Of a stretch of DNA of 64,000 nt, positions 11,890 to 24,689 are shown one piece after another. Source of the stretch: Uranotaenia lowii (Eukaryota > Arthropoda > Insecta > Diptera > Culicidae); the NCBI RefSeq assembly GCF_029784155.1, contig NC_073693.1:141907988-141971987 (forward strand), written 5' to 3'. A model generated the notes under the pieces. The model had not been told where the DNA came from, ran no database searches, and worked only from the letters and a program-made list of their open reading frames with translations. The position numbers were made by a program, and so were the translations under genes. Each line of letters opens with the position of its first letter. Positions within the stretch are counted from its first letter, which is position 1.

Positions 11890-12099
11890 ATGACCGAATC
11901 TATCGACTCTCAACCGTGTGACAAAGTGGAATCTTTGATCCAGGATATGATCGATGAACGGCTCTTCGCAGAATCTTTATTATTTTGCAATCATGACTTG
12001 CGATCGTGTTTCGTGCAACTTCCTAATGGAAGAAAATCCCAAAACGACAGATCTTACCCTCTACTTAAGGTTCAGCAGAGTCGAGTCGAGCATCTTTGA
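11890..12099 (+). other. Small open frame, 69 codons, unrecognised
   Basis: ATG at 11890 follows an AT-rich leader ending aacaaacg. The N-terminal 40 codons look coding in composition (acidic, with a QDMIDERL helix-like stretch), then the frame becomes irregular. There is no family match that I can support. A short exon of a larger gene is possible. From 12100 to 13540 I see only a possible acceptor/donor pair (12595 and 12691) around a segment that has stops in all frames. Confidence 0.25.
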
Positions 12100-13540
12100 C
12101 ACGCGTGTACTATTTCCGGATTGCTGGCCAATGTTAGTGCATTGAACGATGTCAGACGAAATCGACACAGAAAAAAATCACCTTTAGACTCTTCATCCTC
12201 ATTGAAAACACATTATTTCGGTCATGACGTGTTCACGAGAAACTTGACCTATCCTCAACCTCGCCCAAGTATTGTTTGACGGCGAATATTTATTGTTTCG
12301 GGTGGCAATCCCGAACTTGGCGGAATCTCAAAAGCTCAAAATAATCGTGTTCTAAGTTCCTGTTCTAAGTGTGCATGACCAAACCTTATGGGTAGTTTGA
12401 GGGTGGTCTTCAGCATTGCCAGATGAAATATGGATAATCCCCTACATGATCAAACTGAAACCGACCAGACAAAATCCGTTTTCGAATTTTACATCTTCAT
12501 CAGCTAACACATATCGTTAGCAGTCTGTTTGTGCTGTATGGCTTAGGTATGAGTTTTTTTTCCTATTAATATTGCAAATTATCTCTCATTATTCTAGCTC
12601 AGCTCAGCCTATTGACTGCATGCGAGAAGCACCTGAATCTTTTCCGAGCGCTCCTCCTCGCTAACTCGCGGATATTGAGCCTGGTATGGTAAGTATTAAT
12701 GAACGCGATTGATGAAACGTTTCTTGTTTCGTTCGTTTTTTTCCGACCCGCACCTGTTGACCATTTGAACTGTAGCTTTTGAATGCGAACAAAAGATGCT
12801 AATTCATATGCAAACAATCGAATATGCTATGCGTTGCTATCGTATCGAATAGTATCGTTTGCTCACTGCTGCTGCGAAGAAGAAAATATGACCCTGAAGG
12901 TGTAAATTTGAGATTCTTTAACTGGTTTTCATTTTCGCGTTTTCTTAAGCCGGCTGAAGCTCTCAACTAGGTGCTATTTTTGATCGGCAGTCGATAACTA
13001 GAGAATAATATTTGAGAATATTATCGAGCATTTTGGTGGGGTGGGCTTCCGAAAAAAAACTTGATAACCTTCCATGGTACGTAAGTGTTGAAATCAGTGT
13101 TTATAAAATAGAAACAGGCTTTCCAACATCCAATCGTAAAATTTAGATTGACAAAATAATACAACTAACAGACTGTTCAGAATAAATTTAAAAAATATCC
13201 TGAATATTAATTATACATTACTTGACAAAACCTTAATCTTGACCCAAATAGCCTTGCATTTGACAATAAAAATTATCAGAAAAAGAAGAAGACCAGGAAA
13301 ATCATAATTTTATAGTTTTAAGACTAGATAATCAGGTTCTGCTGGGTTCCTGGCTGGCACTAACAGCTTTTTTAAAGTTTTCGGTATATAGGGTATCGGA
13401 CTTATTTTGGACCGGGTACATATTTTGGACCACCTTTCAGTTTTTTTCCAATTCCTCCCTCATAAAACATTTTAATCATTAAATTTTTTAACAAATATAG
13501 TTAAAGCTACTTCTTATGATTCTAATCGTATATAACATTA

Positions 13541-14353
13541 GACTGAGTCGATTTGGGGTCATTTTGGAATTTCTCAAACCCTGGGGCCTAAAAAGCTTCG
13601 TCTTGGTCCAAAACTCATCCATGATTTTTTGCAAAATTTTTAGTAATGTTTACATGAGTAAATTTGAACTTTTAGGTTTGTATGGGAAAATTGGATATTT
13701 TGTACTGAAAAATCACCATCATTTTTGTTTCGTCTGTGGAACCGAGCCAGATGATGGTATTTGTGCCAATTAATAAAATTCCTAAAGGAAATTTTCCGCT
13801 GAACAACTTTGTCCAAGACTGTAACTTTGTATGCTATTAGGAAAAAAAGTTATTAGCTGTTTAACAGGGGTATATCTTTTCGCATTGATTAACAGTAAAT
13901 TCAATTGACATCACTGCTTGAGCCTCGTGAAGTGTTGCATGGAAAATAGTCACGCAATACCTCACTAGGCACTTAGCAGTGATGTCAATTGAATTTATTG
14001 TTTATCAGTGCGAAAAGATATACCCCTGTTTAACAGCTAATAACTTTTTTTCCTAATAGAATACGAAGTTACAGTCTTCGACAAAGTTGTTCAGCGGAAA
14101 ATTTACTTTAGGAATTTTATAAATTGGCACAAATACCATCAGCTGGCTCGGTTCCACAGACGAAACAAAAATGATGGTGATTTTTCAGTACAAAATATTC
14201 AATTTTCCCATACAAACCTAAAAGTTCAAATTTACTCATGTAATCGTTACTAAAAAATTTTGCAAAAAATCATGGATGAGTTTTGGACCAAGACGAAGCT
14301 TTTTAGACCCCAGGGTTTGAGAAATTCGAAAATGACCCCAAATCGACTCAGTC
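13541..14353. mobile_element. Long foldback MITE, TA-flanked (813 bp)
   Basis: Termini GACTGAGTCGATTTGGGGTC and inverse lie between TA dinucleotides (13539-13540 and 14354-14355). The two arms are near-perfect reverse complements of about 390 bp meeting near 13947. A single arm of the same family sits at 25701-26113. The element has no coding potential; a transcript through it would form a very long hairpin. Confidence 0.9.
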
Positions 14354-14723
14354 TAATATAACATTCAATTGGAATAAGATGATAAGGGAGAGAAAATTGA
14401 AAATAAAGTTTTGAATTTTCACAGTTGAGCCGAATCAAGCCCATTTCAAGAGGACGTGCCATTATTGAAGTCAACTTTCAAGAAATTTTCTGCATAGCTG
14501 TGATGAATTTAACAACTACAAACATGTTCACAGCTATGAAAAAACACTTGAAAACAAGTTTGCAAGCTTGAAGAACCAAAAAAAACTTGTTTTGATAGCA
14601 AATTTACCCATGTCGAAAATAGGTTCTAGTAAACTCCTTAAGGACTTATTTTGGTCCACTTAACATAAATGTTAATGAACGTACGTACGTTGTACGACGA
14701 TATGAAAAGAATTGTAAACACTA

Positions 14724-16000
14724 CACAGTATTAAATAATCTTGTGCATTTACATGTTTTAACCTGCAAATAATTGGAACAAGTTATTTCTACTAAATTTA
14801 CATGACTTATGACGTAATGTAAATTCCCGAAAAGAGAAAAATGCCATAGTAAATTTACATGACCATAACAATAAAACCGTTCCGGCTCATTATTCTTTTT
14901 TAATTTTTGAATCAAAAACTTATCAACTTCTAGCCATCAGCTTTACAACAGAGCATGACAATGATTGAAAAGATGTTCATAATGTCTATGTTTACTCGAA
15001 ATTCACGAGTTCCACACTTGAAACAGATTTTTTTCGGCGCATCAAATCGAACTTGCTGCTTACCGGTCGGCCGTTCGGTGTTTGTTTGTGAACCGATTCT
15101 GCTACAGGGTGTATCTGAATTTTCTTTTATGTTTCGTTCATAGTTTTTGGATGAATGGTTTTTTTAAAATCATTTTCTTTTTCAATGTAGGTAGCATTAT
15201 GTTCACCTAGAATGTTGTTTTTTTTTAATAGTATTACTTGTTATTGATTCGTTGTACATTGAAATGTATTTGCAAAATGATGGAATTTGAGGAAGGGGTA
15301 ATGACGCGAGTCATTTGTTTGTATGAATATTAAACGACTCAAAACGATTCAATAAAATAATAGTCCATGAGCCTGATTTTTTTAATTACCACGTTTATAC
15401 TTAAATCCAAGATCAAAGAGAAAAGTTGCTTTATTTTGCTGAAATTTTTGTAACAACAAATTAAGAATATTGTTGACGCTTTTCTGAATTTTTTTTTATT
15501 CTTACCAAAAGTTTGACTACTTTTTGTGCCATTCATTTTTAAATGTTAGATTTCAAATCAACCTTATCGGTTAGAGTTATTCTCATGTTTAAAATATGTT
15601 CAGGAATGAACATGAAGGGAACTGTATAGCTTAGAACAATAAATCACTTCTATCCAATAATGTCTATAAATTTCTCTAGAGTAATATACTATTTTTAGGT
15701 TTTTAAATTAAAGCAATAAAACATTATTTGTTTCTTGGTAAAAGTTTTTTAAAAGATTTCTTTTCACTTTTCATTTATGAAAAATTGGAAAACAATAAGA
15801 CACACCCTGTGCGCGACTGCAATGCTTTTGATTTCAAACATCGTTTCATGCAAAAGTCATGTAAAATTACAACAAATAGACCCGAATGAGGAAACGTATG
15901 GTTTTTTCAGGGCTGCGTTATAGTGTACAACACATCTGTCCGAATTTTACATGAAATCCAATTTTACATGAAATGTAAAGCTCAGTATTTTTTTCTGTGT
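14724..16000. mobile_element. 1.28-kb CACAG-ended element, copy 1
   Basis: It begins CACAGTATTAAATAATC and ends with CTGTG, next to TA on both sides. Subterminal regions repeat TTACATG/CATGTAA many times. It matches the next element over its whole length; the only difference I find is one T in a T run near 15218. The 62-codon frame at 14955-15143 is identical in both copies, but I do not recognise it. There is no transposase, so it would need a helper. Confidence 0.8.
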
Positions 16001-16157
16001 ATTTCAAACGCTTATTAAAAATAAAATTTGGAATTTTGGCATAATTTTATTTAATTAACTCGCTAAAGCTCAAACCCGCTTTTAAACGGGGTTTACTCCA
16101 ATCGGCATAAGACCAAGCCAACGATTGTTTTAACTCACTTTTTGGGGTTCAAACCTT

Positions 16158-17433
16158 CACAGTATTAAATAATCTTGTGCATTTACATGTTTTAACCTGC
16201 AAATAATTGGAACAAGTTATTTCTACTAAATTTACATGACTTATGACGTAATGTAAATTCCCGAAAAGAGAAAAATGCCATAGTAAATTTACATGACCAT
16301 AACAATAAAACCGTTCCGGCTCATTATTCTTTTTTAATTTTTGAATCAAAAACTTATCAACTTCTAGCCATCAGCTTTACAACAGAGCATGACAATGATT
16401 GAAAAGATGTTCATAATGTCTATGTTTACTCGAAATTCACGAGTTCCACACTTGAAACAGATTTTTTTCGGCGCATCAAATCGAACTTGCTGCTTACCGG
16501 TCGGCCGTTCGGTGTTTGTTTGTGAACCGATTCTGCTACAGGGTGTATCTGAATTTTCTTTTATGTTTCGTTCATAGTTTTTGGATGAATGGTTTTTTTA
16601 AAATCATTTTCTTTTTCAATGTAGGTAGCATTATGTTCACCTAGAATGTTGTTTTTTTTAATAGTATTACTTGTTATTGATTCGTTGTACATTGAAATGT
16701 ATTTGCAAAATGATGGAATTTGAGGAAGGGGTAATGACGCGAGTCATTTGTTTGTATGAATATTAAACGACTCAAAACGATTCAATAAAATAATAGTCCA
16801 TGAGCCTGATTTTTTTAATTACCACGTTTATACTTAAATCCAAGATCAAAGAGAAAAGTTGCTTTATTTTGCTGAAATTTTTGTAACAACAAATTAAGAA
16901 TATTGTTGACGCTTTTCTGAATTTTTTTTTATTCTTACCAAAAGTTTGACTACTTTTTGTGCCATTCATTTTTAAATGTTAGATTTCAAATCAACCTTAT
17001 CGGTTAGAGTTATTCTCATGTTTAAAATATGTTCAGGAATGAACATGAAGGGAACTGTATAGCTTAGAACAATAAATCACTTCTATCCAATAATGTCTAT
17101 AAATTTCTCTAGAGTAATATACTATTTTTAGGTTTTTAAATTAAAGCAATAAAACATTATTTGTTTCTTGGTAAAAGTTTTTTAAAAGATTTCTTTTCAC
17201 TTTTCATTTATGAAAAATTGGAAAACAATAAGACACACCCTGTGCGCGACTGCAATGCTTTTGATTTCAAACATCGTTTCATGCAAAAGTCATGTAAAAT
17301 TACAACAAATAGACCCGAATGAGGAAACGTATGGTTTTTTCAGGGCTGCGTTATAGTGTACAACACATCTGTCCGAATTTTACATGAAATCCAATTTTAC
17401 ATGAAATGTAAAGCTCAGTATTTTTTTCTGTGT
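16158..17433. mobile_element. 1.28-kb CACAG-ended element, copy 2
   Basis: Near-identical direct repeat of 14724-16000, 1434 bp downstream. The flanks differ from those of copy 1 (TT rather than TA at both ends) and no longer sequence is shared outside the termini. Two separate recent insertions therefore explain it better than a tandem duplication. Only 157 bp separate the copies. Confidence 0.8.
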
Positions 17434-18779
17434 TGTTAATCTAACAATCCGCATGAATGGTAACTGTTTGATAAGCATTTGTCAAAAGCTACAGCTTTAA
17501 GAAGCTTAAAAACATGATAAAAGTGAACATGCACGAGTTTTTAATAAAGTCATTATTTTTTATGCTCCATGAAAAATTATTGACAGTTCGGTCTAAGAGT
17601 TAAAACCAAAAATATACTTGGTTAGGTAGAAGAGATGAAATATAAACCCCGTCTAAAGGAGGGGAAAAACCGAGTAAAACCCAACAACATATCGGCAAAT
17701 ATGTAACAAGCACAGACAAACAGACGGGACACTCGCTTTTCATTTTTCGCAAACCTGTTCCGAAGCTAGGCAATGTCACCACAAGAGTGCACTAGGATCA
17801 CTAAGAAGCAAATCTGAGTTTTCATCATGGTAGCTGTGATAATTATGATACTTATTTTCATCACCAAGGTGTTTACAGTATGTTTATTTCCGTTTGTTTT
17901 TATTCAGCGAAATTTTGATTCCCGGTTTAGACGAAATTTACAATGTTGAAAAATTATCCGCAAAAACCTGTAGAAATAATCGAACCAGTAGATAAATCAA
18001 AGGCTTACTACATCGGTATGTAAAACTTCCTGTCTTCGTCAGGATTGAGCTTCTAATAGCCAGTGAATTTGTATTTTAGGATTTATTTCCCTGAGAGTTG
18101 TGCAGATGAGTTGGGCGTATCCAGTTTCGCGGCTAATGCATTTTTTTCACATTTGACATAGGAATTTATCGTTGCTGTTGGAATTTAAACTTTTTCGAAA
18201 GCTCTACGAATCTGGAAGGCTGTCGTACTGTATGCCTTCATGGATCATAGCTTCAGGGCTAACTTTCGACATCTGTTCCGGAGCTAATGCGTCACCGAAG
18301 ACGACGATTGGAATCTGACTTTTGGAATCCGACAACAACGGTTGCCCTGACCAAGGGTAGACGCTACCAGACTGCGGTGGATCCGTTCGAAAAGCAGACG
18401 GTAATAGGGAACGGTTAAAATCCGGTGTAACATGGCCACTACGTTATCACCATTCAAATCGAATCGTGCAAACAAATCAGATCAATGGATCGATTTAAGC
18501 GCCTTCTGCGTAGTTTTCCGCTAGAGAGATAAAATCTGCCATCTATCATTTTAATATAAAACCTTTTTATATTTAACAGATGGCGGTGCTAAAGCAAAAT
18601 CAGGTTATGGTGACATGAAATCATTTAGATTTTTGATAAATTCAACTGTTAATTAAATGCTAGTATAATCAACAAATTTTATTCCACAACTGTTGAATAA
18701 AAAGAACGTTTTAATTACTTCAATGGGATGAATGAGATTAGTTTATTTTTTTTTTTTTCAATAGCGTCAAAAGTTCTTA

Positions 18780-19230
18780 AAGTTCTTGTAGAACAAGCAT
18801 TCCAGATTTCCCGGTTTTATCCGGGCGTATCCAGATATTCAAGGAAAAAATCGAGGCGAGTCCGAATCCGCCCGGATGCCGGGTTCATTTTAAAAAAGTA
18901 CGGATGTATTCACAAAATTTGCTAAATTTACCAAAGAAAATCAAATTGAGTAAAGATAAGTTTTGAATTTGGATCCAAAAACGATTTTTTATGATTATTT
19001 TCATCAAAATTAATAATAAAAATTTTAGAATTATTAAACACAATTTGATGTGCTTCGACGATAAAATAAAGGTTCACGAGAATTTTTCCTATTTTTATTA
19101 TCTTGTTTAAATATTGGATTACTTTGCTCAGATTTGTCCGGATATGGGTCGGTTTTTGAGATTGAATGCACGGTTTTCCCCGGTTTAAAAAAAATGACTA
19201 GGGCCGAAAACGTGCTAGAAAATTGCAGGA
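18780..19230. repeat. Degenerate CCCGG-rich repeat relic
   Basis: Reiterated CCCGG, TCCGG and CCCCGG motifs with TTTTATCCGGG echo the hAT-like element at 27790-28278, but the ends are eroded. It lies in the part of B2 that is not shared with B1. From 19230 to 20105 I see nothing else. Confidence 0.45.
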
Positions 19231-20117
19231 ATGCAAAGTATAGAATTCCATCGTTTTTTGCTCTGCTTACACCCAATCCACTCAGACGCTCGATCGTATA
19301 GTTATTTTAATTTGTTGAGAAAAAAATGAACTTCAACATAAATTAAAACCTCATAAAATCTGCCAGCCTATCTTTTCATGTTTACTTCATGCTTATCCTT
19401 TACGTTCATTCTTGTTTATTATGAAAATAAAACAAATCTTGCGGTAACTTTGGTAACTGTGGTAACGCACTATGAGAGATTGTCATACAAGCAAGCGGAC
19501 AAAAATATATTCAAAAGGTTTTCAACAATTTGACTGTCGTTTTTGTTTGGTTATAAGTTAACATTTCAAAATATCAATTTGAATGAGTCTTATATGTTTA
19601 TTAAAAAGGGTAACAATCTGGCATGTTTTTGTGCAGAACTCAGGCCCCTAACCTTTCGGTTGGTATTTCTTAAACACTCCTAGCCAGATCTGATTTGTGA
19701 AAAAAAAACATGTTTGAATAGTTAGGACAATATAGGTAACCCATTAAGTTGCCAAGTTTTAGAAGTCAAAGACGGGTGACCTGAAAAACTGATCAGCTCG
19801 TTTTATAATTATGTTTTATAGAGTCTAGGTCCAAAAATTGACAACGGTGAAATTCTCAAAAAGTTCCAAATCTTCAGATCGTAACTGAACTATTTAGAAC
19901 TTGTTAGAATATCCACGCAAAACTTGAAAAAAATCAGCCGGACTTGAATGATCTCGTCTGAAAACTTTCTGATTTCATCATTTTCTCACGCTTTACTTTC
20001 TTATTAGTGACTCTGAAGCTACTTTATAGAGATTAACGTTTACAATATTATTACATATTACATTACATTACATATTACATATTTACAATATTACAATATT
20101 ATTCGCAGAAGATCTTT

Positions 20118-20407
20118 TTTTTTACAATTCGTTTATTTGAAACGGCTCGTACCGTAGGATTTAAAGAGCCAATGTCTGATTTGTGTAATTACATTTCATA
20201 GTTTTTTGATAGATATAGATACAGTGAAGAAGAAAGTAGTAGTTATAAACGCAGATCAATAGCTTTGAGAAAGAGATAGATTTCGAGCATGTAATCAATG
20301 TTTATCGCAGCTAATACCTACATCTCACACTGGGGTGTTGGGTGGTTTTCCTCGGGCCTGAAGGGAGTCTTTTAAATTCGTTCTGGCGACAAGATGGTCC
20401 TCACAAC
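20118..20407 (-). mobile_element. Short retroposed element with 11-bp TSD
   Basis: AGAAGATCTTT is found just left (20106-20117) and right (20408-20418) of a 290-bp insert whose left end is a T run, that is, a poly(A) tail on the minus strand. This is the signature of LINE-mediated retroposition. The body has no recognisable ORF or Pol III box, so it is either a 5'-truncated LINE 3' end or a SINE. Confidence 0.65.
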
Positions 20408-20638
20408 AGAAGATCTTTGTTATCGGTGATCAAAATTTGCTTTTTAGTTCTTTTTTTAATATAGTGAAGTTTTTCTTCATTTTTCAATATCTTAAGAATG
20501 GGAGAGTTCCGAAATTTGAGCTCTTCCTTAACAAAGTACCTATCTACTTTTATGAAATATTAAGATGATTTTTTTTCGATTTTTGTCCACGTGATCTCTC
20601 AAAGTGCAACACAGTGTCATGTTTTGTTGATATTTCTA

Positions 20639-21099
20639 GTGAACCTTCATATAAGAGAAGCGACATCTGATCCCTTTTAAAATAAAGTATGTGGCAACAT
20701 CGCAAAAATCTTGAACAAAAAAATACTCAGCACTGTTTTCTGGCTCAATGTTCAAGCTCTAAAGTGAACGCTCCTTCAATCATACAAAACAACATTGAAC
20801 TCGATGCCCAAAGGATTGCGATAAACGGTATGAATGACTTGAATTTTGTTAACAATCAGATAGTTTTCTAACTAGGAACACGATTCACCAAGGCATTGAA
20901 AAAAAAATGCACCTAATCATAAATTCATATGACCACAATAATGACAACAATCACAATACCTTCCTTGGTTGAGTTTTCAATAAGAAAGGTAAAAGATCTG
21001 CGACAAATGCTCGGATCGATTGGAATCGATTTTGACAGTTCTTTTGTATCGATTGGAATTTTGTGTTTCAGACGTCGCTTCTCTTATATGTAGGTTCAC
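20639..21099. mobile_element. TIR element with 27-bp inverted ends (MITE)
   Basis: GTGAACCTTCATATAAGAGA at 20639 is inverted at 21099, continuing to about 27 bp (one mismatch region), with TA directly outside both ends (CTAG overall). 461 bp, non-coding. It sits within B2. Confidence 0.7.
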
Positions 21100-21798
21100 T
21101 AGATATTTCTGTGTTTTCTATGCTACTTAGATCATGAGGTTTGACAGATCTGAGCACTAGTAGCGACTCCACTCGGAAAATTAGCTTTTTCCATCGATCC
21201 ATTAGAAGGACCGCATTTTCAAAACGAGAATAATGGCCGATCCCCGAAACAATCTTTTTTCGTCCCTCTTCCATCAATAGTTGTTCATGTTCACGAAAAA
21301 TACAAACAACAAAATAAAACTACATATATTGAAAAAAAAAATCAAATTAATTCTAAGTCATCTCAATGAATCTGGAAGATCGCCAAAAAATGTTTGCGGA
21401 AGCGCATTTATCGAGGATGAGCCGAAATACTAACAGATGATTTTTAAATAAAGATATACGTCTTAAATAACTTTTGAAGCATTGTAGAGTAAGGCTCAAA
21501 ATTTTTATTCAAACAAAATACTAAGAACTTGACACTTGATAATAACTCAAGTTAATTTTTTTTTAATTAAAAAACACCTTTAATTTCAGGAAACTTACAA
21601 AGTTTTCAACAATGTTGGAAACCTGACCAGAAAAAATGGGTTACATATAAAAACTTAATATGAACAAACGTTAATATTTCACCTGAGTTCTCAAAACAAA
21701 ATGAAATATGTACTAGGAAATCAAAAAAAGTTTTGTTAAAATGGTAGTTGTATTTCAAACAAACTATTTATTCTCAATTGAATTCGAAGTACAGTGAA

Positions 21799-21885
21799 AA
21801 CCCGATTTTGTCACACACCGATTTTGTCTGCCCCCGATTTTGTCTGCCCCCGATTTTGTCTACCCCCGATTTTGTCTCATTTTTT
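21799..21885. repeat. Short tandem repeat next to the Tigger left end
   Basis: CCCCGATTTTGTCT recurs five times at about 17-bp spacing directly inside the left terminal repeat. The opposite end has only the CCCGATTTTATCAC and CCCGAATTTGTCAC pair. Local expansion of a terminal, possibly transposase-binding, motif is likely. Confidence 0.8.
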
Positions 21886-22156
21886 CACCCGAATTTGTCA
21901 TCATTTTTTATTCAACGCAAAAATACTAACTATCGCCTTTTTTCATTTCCGTTGAACATCTTGAGTTTGAAATCATTCTGAAGGGACAAAACTGATGGAT
22001 AATTACATCGATTTTGAAAGTGAAGATGATTGATTAGCGACGAATCAAGATTTTTATACAAAAAAGTCAAGTTTTAAAGAGGTTTTTTGTTAATCAAAGT
22101 TGTTGAATACAATTATAACTAAATATAATGGTATAAAAGTACATATTCAAGTAATC

Positions 22157-22435
22157 TTAAAGCTGTGTTTTATTTGTTTGAGCTTTCTTCAAAGCAATCT
22201 CTCTGATACGTTGCAAGAAGATGACATCATCTATAGAGAGATCTGAAGCATCAGCCCAATCAACTATGTTGTCCAACATACGTACAGCTTCAGCATCAAT
22301 TATGTTTCTTGGAATTTCACATGAATCATTTGGGGTAGATGCCGCTGATTCTGAGTCTGGTGCTACATCCGAAATTTTTGATGGCTCCAATGATTCGAGG
22401 GGCTCGTTTAATGCTGACTGATCATCCAGCGTCAT
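22157..22435 (-). pseudogene. Tigger transposase, C-terminal part
   Basis: A 92-codon frame, acidic and ending in a basic tail, is the end of the Tigger-like gene. It joins in phase to the upstream piece (25132 onward, minus strand) if the LTR element and one copy of the ATGTT duplication are removed. This region lies beyond the DDE core and is poorly conserved in the family. Confidence 0.65.
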
Positions 22436-22438
22436 GTT

Positions 22439-22857
22439 TGTCGTAATTTTCCAATTCTTTTCAAAATGAATTCAAGATTAACTCTTTTTATGATTGGCAG
22501 CAGTGAAAACTGCTGAACCAATCTAGACCAAACTCGTTTTTGCCGTCTTCTTGGATGTTGAAGGAACCGTCTTCTTTGATGGTGGAGGAACCGTCTGCCT
22601 ATCCATCCTGGTGATGCTCTCACTACAAGAATCGTTAAACGAATGAGCCCAAACGAGCTGGGTACGCTCTTTTTATAGCGTCAAATATCCGAGCGTCAGA
22701 GAAATGGGCGGAGCTAAATCTATGGGTTATTTCTCTCTGGATTAAAAGAGATAAAAGAGAGGATTTTTCGATCGGAACCTTTACTGCATTGAATGCATAT
22801 GGATGACATGTTCTATTGAACAATTTACTTTCCGCTTCCTCATCTATATTCCCTGCA
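22439..22857 (-). repeat. 3' LTR of the small LTR element
   Basis: 419 bp, TG...CA. On the minus strand it contains a TATAAAAAG box at 22670-22678 followed about 25 bases later by a TCATTCG-like initiator. The interior side carries only a weak purine tract (GGGTAGTAA). Confidence 0.85.
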
Positions 22858-23270
22858 TTACTACCCAAGCAACCAAAAGTCCCATAAAACAGGTGCAAAC
22901 ACGCTTACTCAGCCCCATCATTGATATGAAGTTCGATCTATGCAGCTCAAAATTTAAGTTCTTATCGATACTTTTAAGTTCCAAAACAAGTCTTAATGAT
23001 CTTCTATTCAGCTTCCAGCGGCCTCTTAATTCAGCTTCCAAAAAATCGCAAAATGAGCAAAAAAATTTCTCTCTATCTCAACTGAACCGTTGGCTTCGGT
23101 TCATATCACCTTCTCTTGATTATTTACTGTGTGCTGTACCGGTGATGCTATGATGCCACGCGCCGGATTTCAAACTTGACAAATTGCTCATTTTCTTCTT
23201 TCCTACATTTCCTACATATATCGCATCAGAACGGTCACTCAAGTACAAAATTACTTATTGGAAAAAAACT

Positions 23271-23338
23271 TGCCCGGCTTGGGGATCAAACCCCGAGCTT
23301 TGTGGTGAGAATCAAACACGCTACCACGAGACCACTCC
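23271..23338 (-). repeat. tRNA-Glu-like segment (SINE head)
   Basis: On the minus strand the sequence reads like a decayed tRNA: TGGTCTCGTGGTAGCG at the A-box position, TTCTCACC matching the anticodon arm of tRNA-Glu, then GGGGTTTGATCCCC as T arm with B box. Cloverleaf pairing of the acceptor stem is not evident, so it is probably a SINE promoter rather than a working tRNA. Confidence 0.6.
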
Positions 23339-23384
23339 TAGATGTTGTTCTAACTGAAACTAAAACTCGAAGAGGTGATTTGAT

Positions 23385-23640
23385 TTGATCCCGTTTGAGC
23401 ACTTTTGTGCCCTTTATGTGACTTACCGAATCCCGTATTGAGCACTTTTGTGCCCTTTATGTGACTTAAGTCCCGTATAACGTACGTATAGATCACTTTT
23501 GCAGCTTTCAAGTTCGTTAATGAGCACATATAGTTCACTAATGGGAATTGGGCAAAACAAGTCACAAACAACGTACATATTAATCACTTTTGCAACTTTC
23601 AAGTTCATTAATGAGTACATAAAGTTCACTAAAGGGAATT
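23385..23640. repeat. Two short tandem duplications
   Basis: A roughly 46-bp unit containing GAGCACTTTTGTGCCC is duplicated at 23396-23468 (GAGCACTTTTGTGC is nearly palindromic). A second unit of about 90 bp with CACTTTTGCA and GGGAATTGGGCA is duplicated at 23490-23646. Confidence 0.8.
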
Positions 23641-24689
23641 GGGCAGTTGATTCTCTTTGTCAGCCAATATGTTACTTTCAATGCCTTCATTCAAGTAAAT
23701 ATGTGACTTTTGGTTGCTTGGGTATTTACCTCTACTCTTTATACGTAAAAACCGCATATTTTCTTCTCTTTCCAATTTTTTCTGCTATATTTTCAGTTTT
23801 TGTCACAATTTTTGGTTCTTGTTTCATAATGTCCAGTCGATAGGAAAATCTTTCTTTCAACTTAAAAATATTCAAGTAAAAATATTTTGTCTTCAACTGT
23901 ATAGACGATTTTTTCCGCATCAATTTGAATTTTTTTTTTTTAATTTCCCACACTACTGTTTGCTTTAACGACTTCTTCTAGTGCTTTTCCAATCGATGCA
24001 TATACTTAAAAGTTCAAATAGCGCGTTCAAATCAACTAGAGGGACATGTGCATCTGCTTGGTTCTCAAAATTCATGGGCCTTGTTTGTTTCCAATGTTTC
24101 TCACAATTTTCATTCTCTTTGAACAAAAGTAAGATTCGACTTATGGCCCATCCTGAGGTAATTCTTATTGTTTTTCTTGGTCCAATAGCTCCAACTATCC
24201 ACTTCAATTTCGAATGGTCCAAAATGCAATGAGATTGAACCATGAAAAAACTTTAATTAACCTTTCACTTGTTCCAATACATCATAGCGCTTTTAAATAA
24301 ATTTTTTTTTTTTTTTTTTAGATAACAGTATCTTATATCAGGATACATGTATTCTGCATACTTCATTGGATTCTCTCTTTTATTTGTTCCATCAGCGCAT
24401 ACAAGTCAACCGCCTTTTCATCGGAGACTAACGCATTTCTATAATTCACTCGCTTTTTTCTATGCGACCAGGTTATCCGCCTTCTCATCGGAAACCAGCT
24501 TTTTCCAGCACTTTCAAGCCATCCGCCTTCGCATCGGTGACTAGTGCAACTTAACCAAATCATCCTTGGTTACGTGAACTGTGAACTCAAAAGTTCAACC
24601 AGCGCATTCAAGCCTTCCCATCGGAGACTAACGCATAAATTTCGTTTTTTTTCCTTTCTCAAAAGGAAATATCTCACACGGTCACTTCA

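Larger units (their letters stand above)
22864..23722. mobile_element. TA-flanked CCCAAGCAACC element
   Basis: CCCAAGCAACCAAAAGTC at 22864 is inverted at 23722, each with TA outside. It lies just inside the 3' LTR of the small LTR element. The 859-bp interior holds a tRNA-Glu-like segment and two sets of short tandem duplications, but no transposase. Confidence 0.7.

Noticed and set aside
14724..17433. LTR retrotransposon with the 1.28-kb repeats as LTRs
   Set aside because: The internal region would be only 157 bp, the repeats end in CACAG/CTGTG, not TG/CA, and no primer site follows.
22803..23153. 116-codon frame running out of the LTR
   Set aside because: It crosses the LTR end and the terminus of a later insertion, so it is a chimera of unrelated elements.
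23271..23338. Functional tRNA-Glu gene
   Set aside because: The acceptor stem does not pair and the D arm is poor; better explained as a SINE head.
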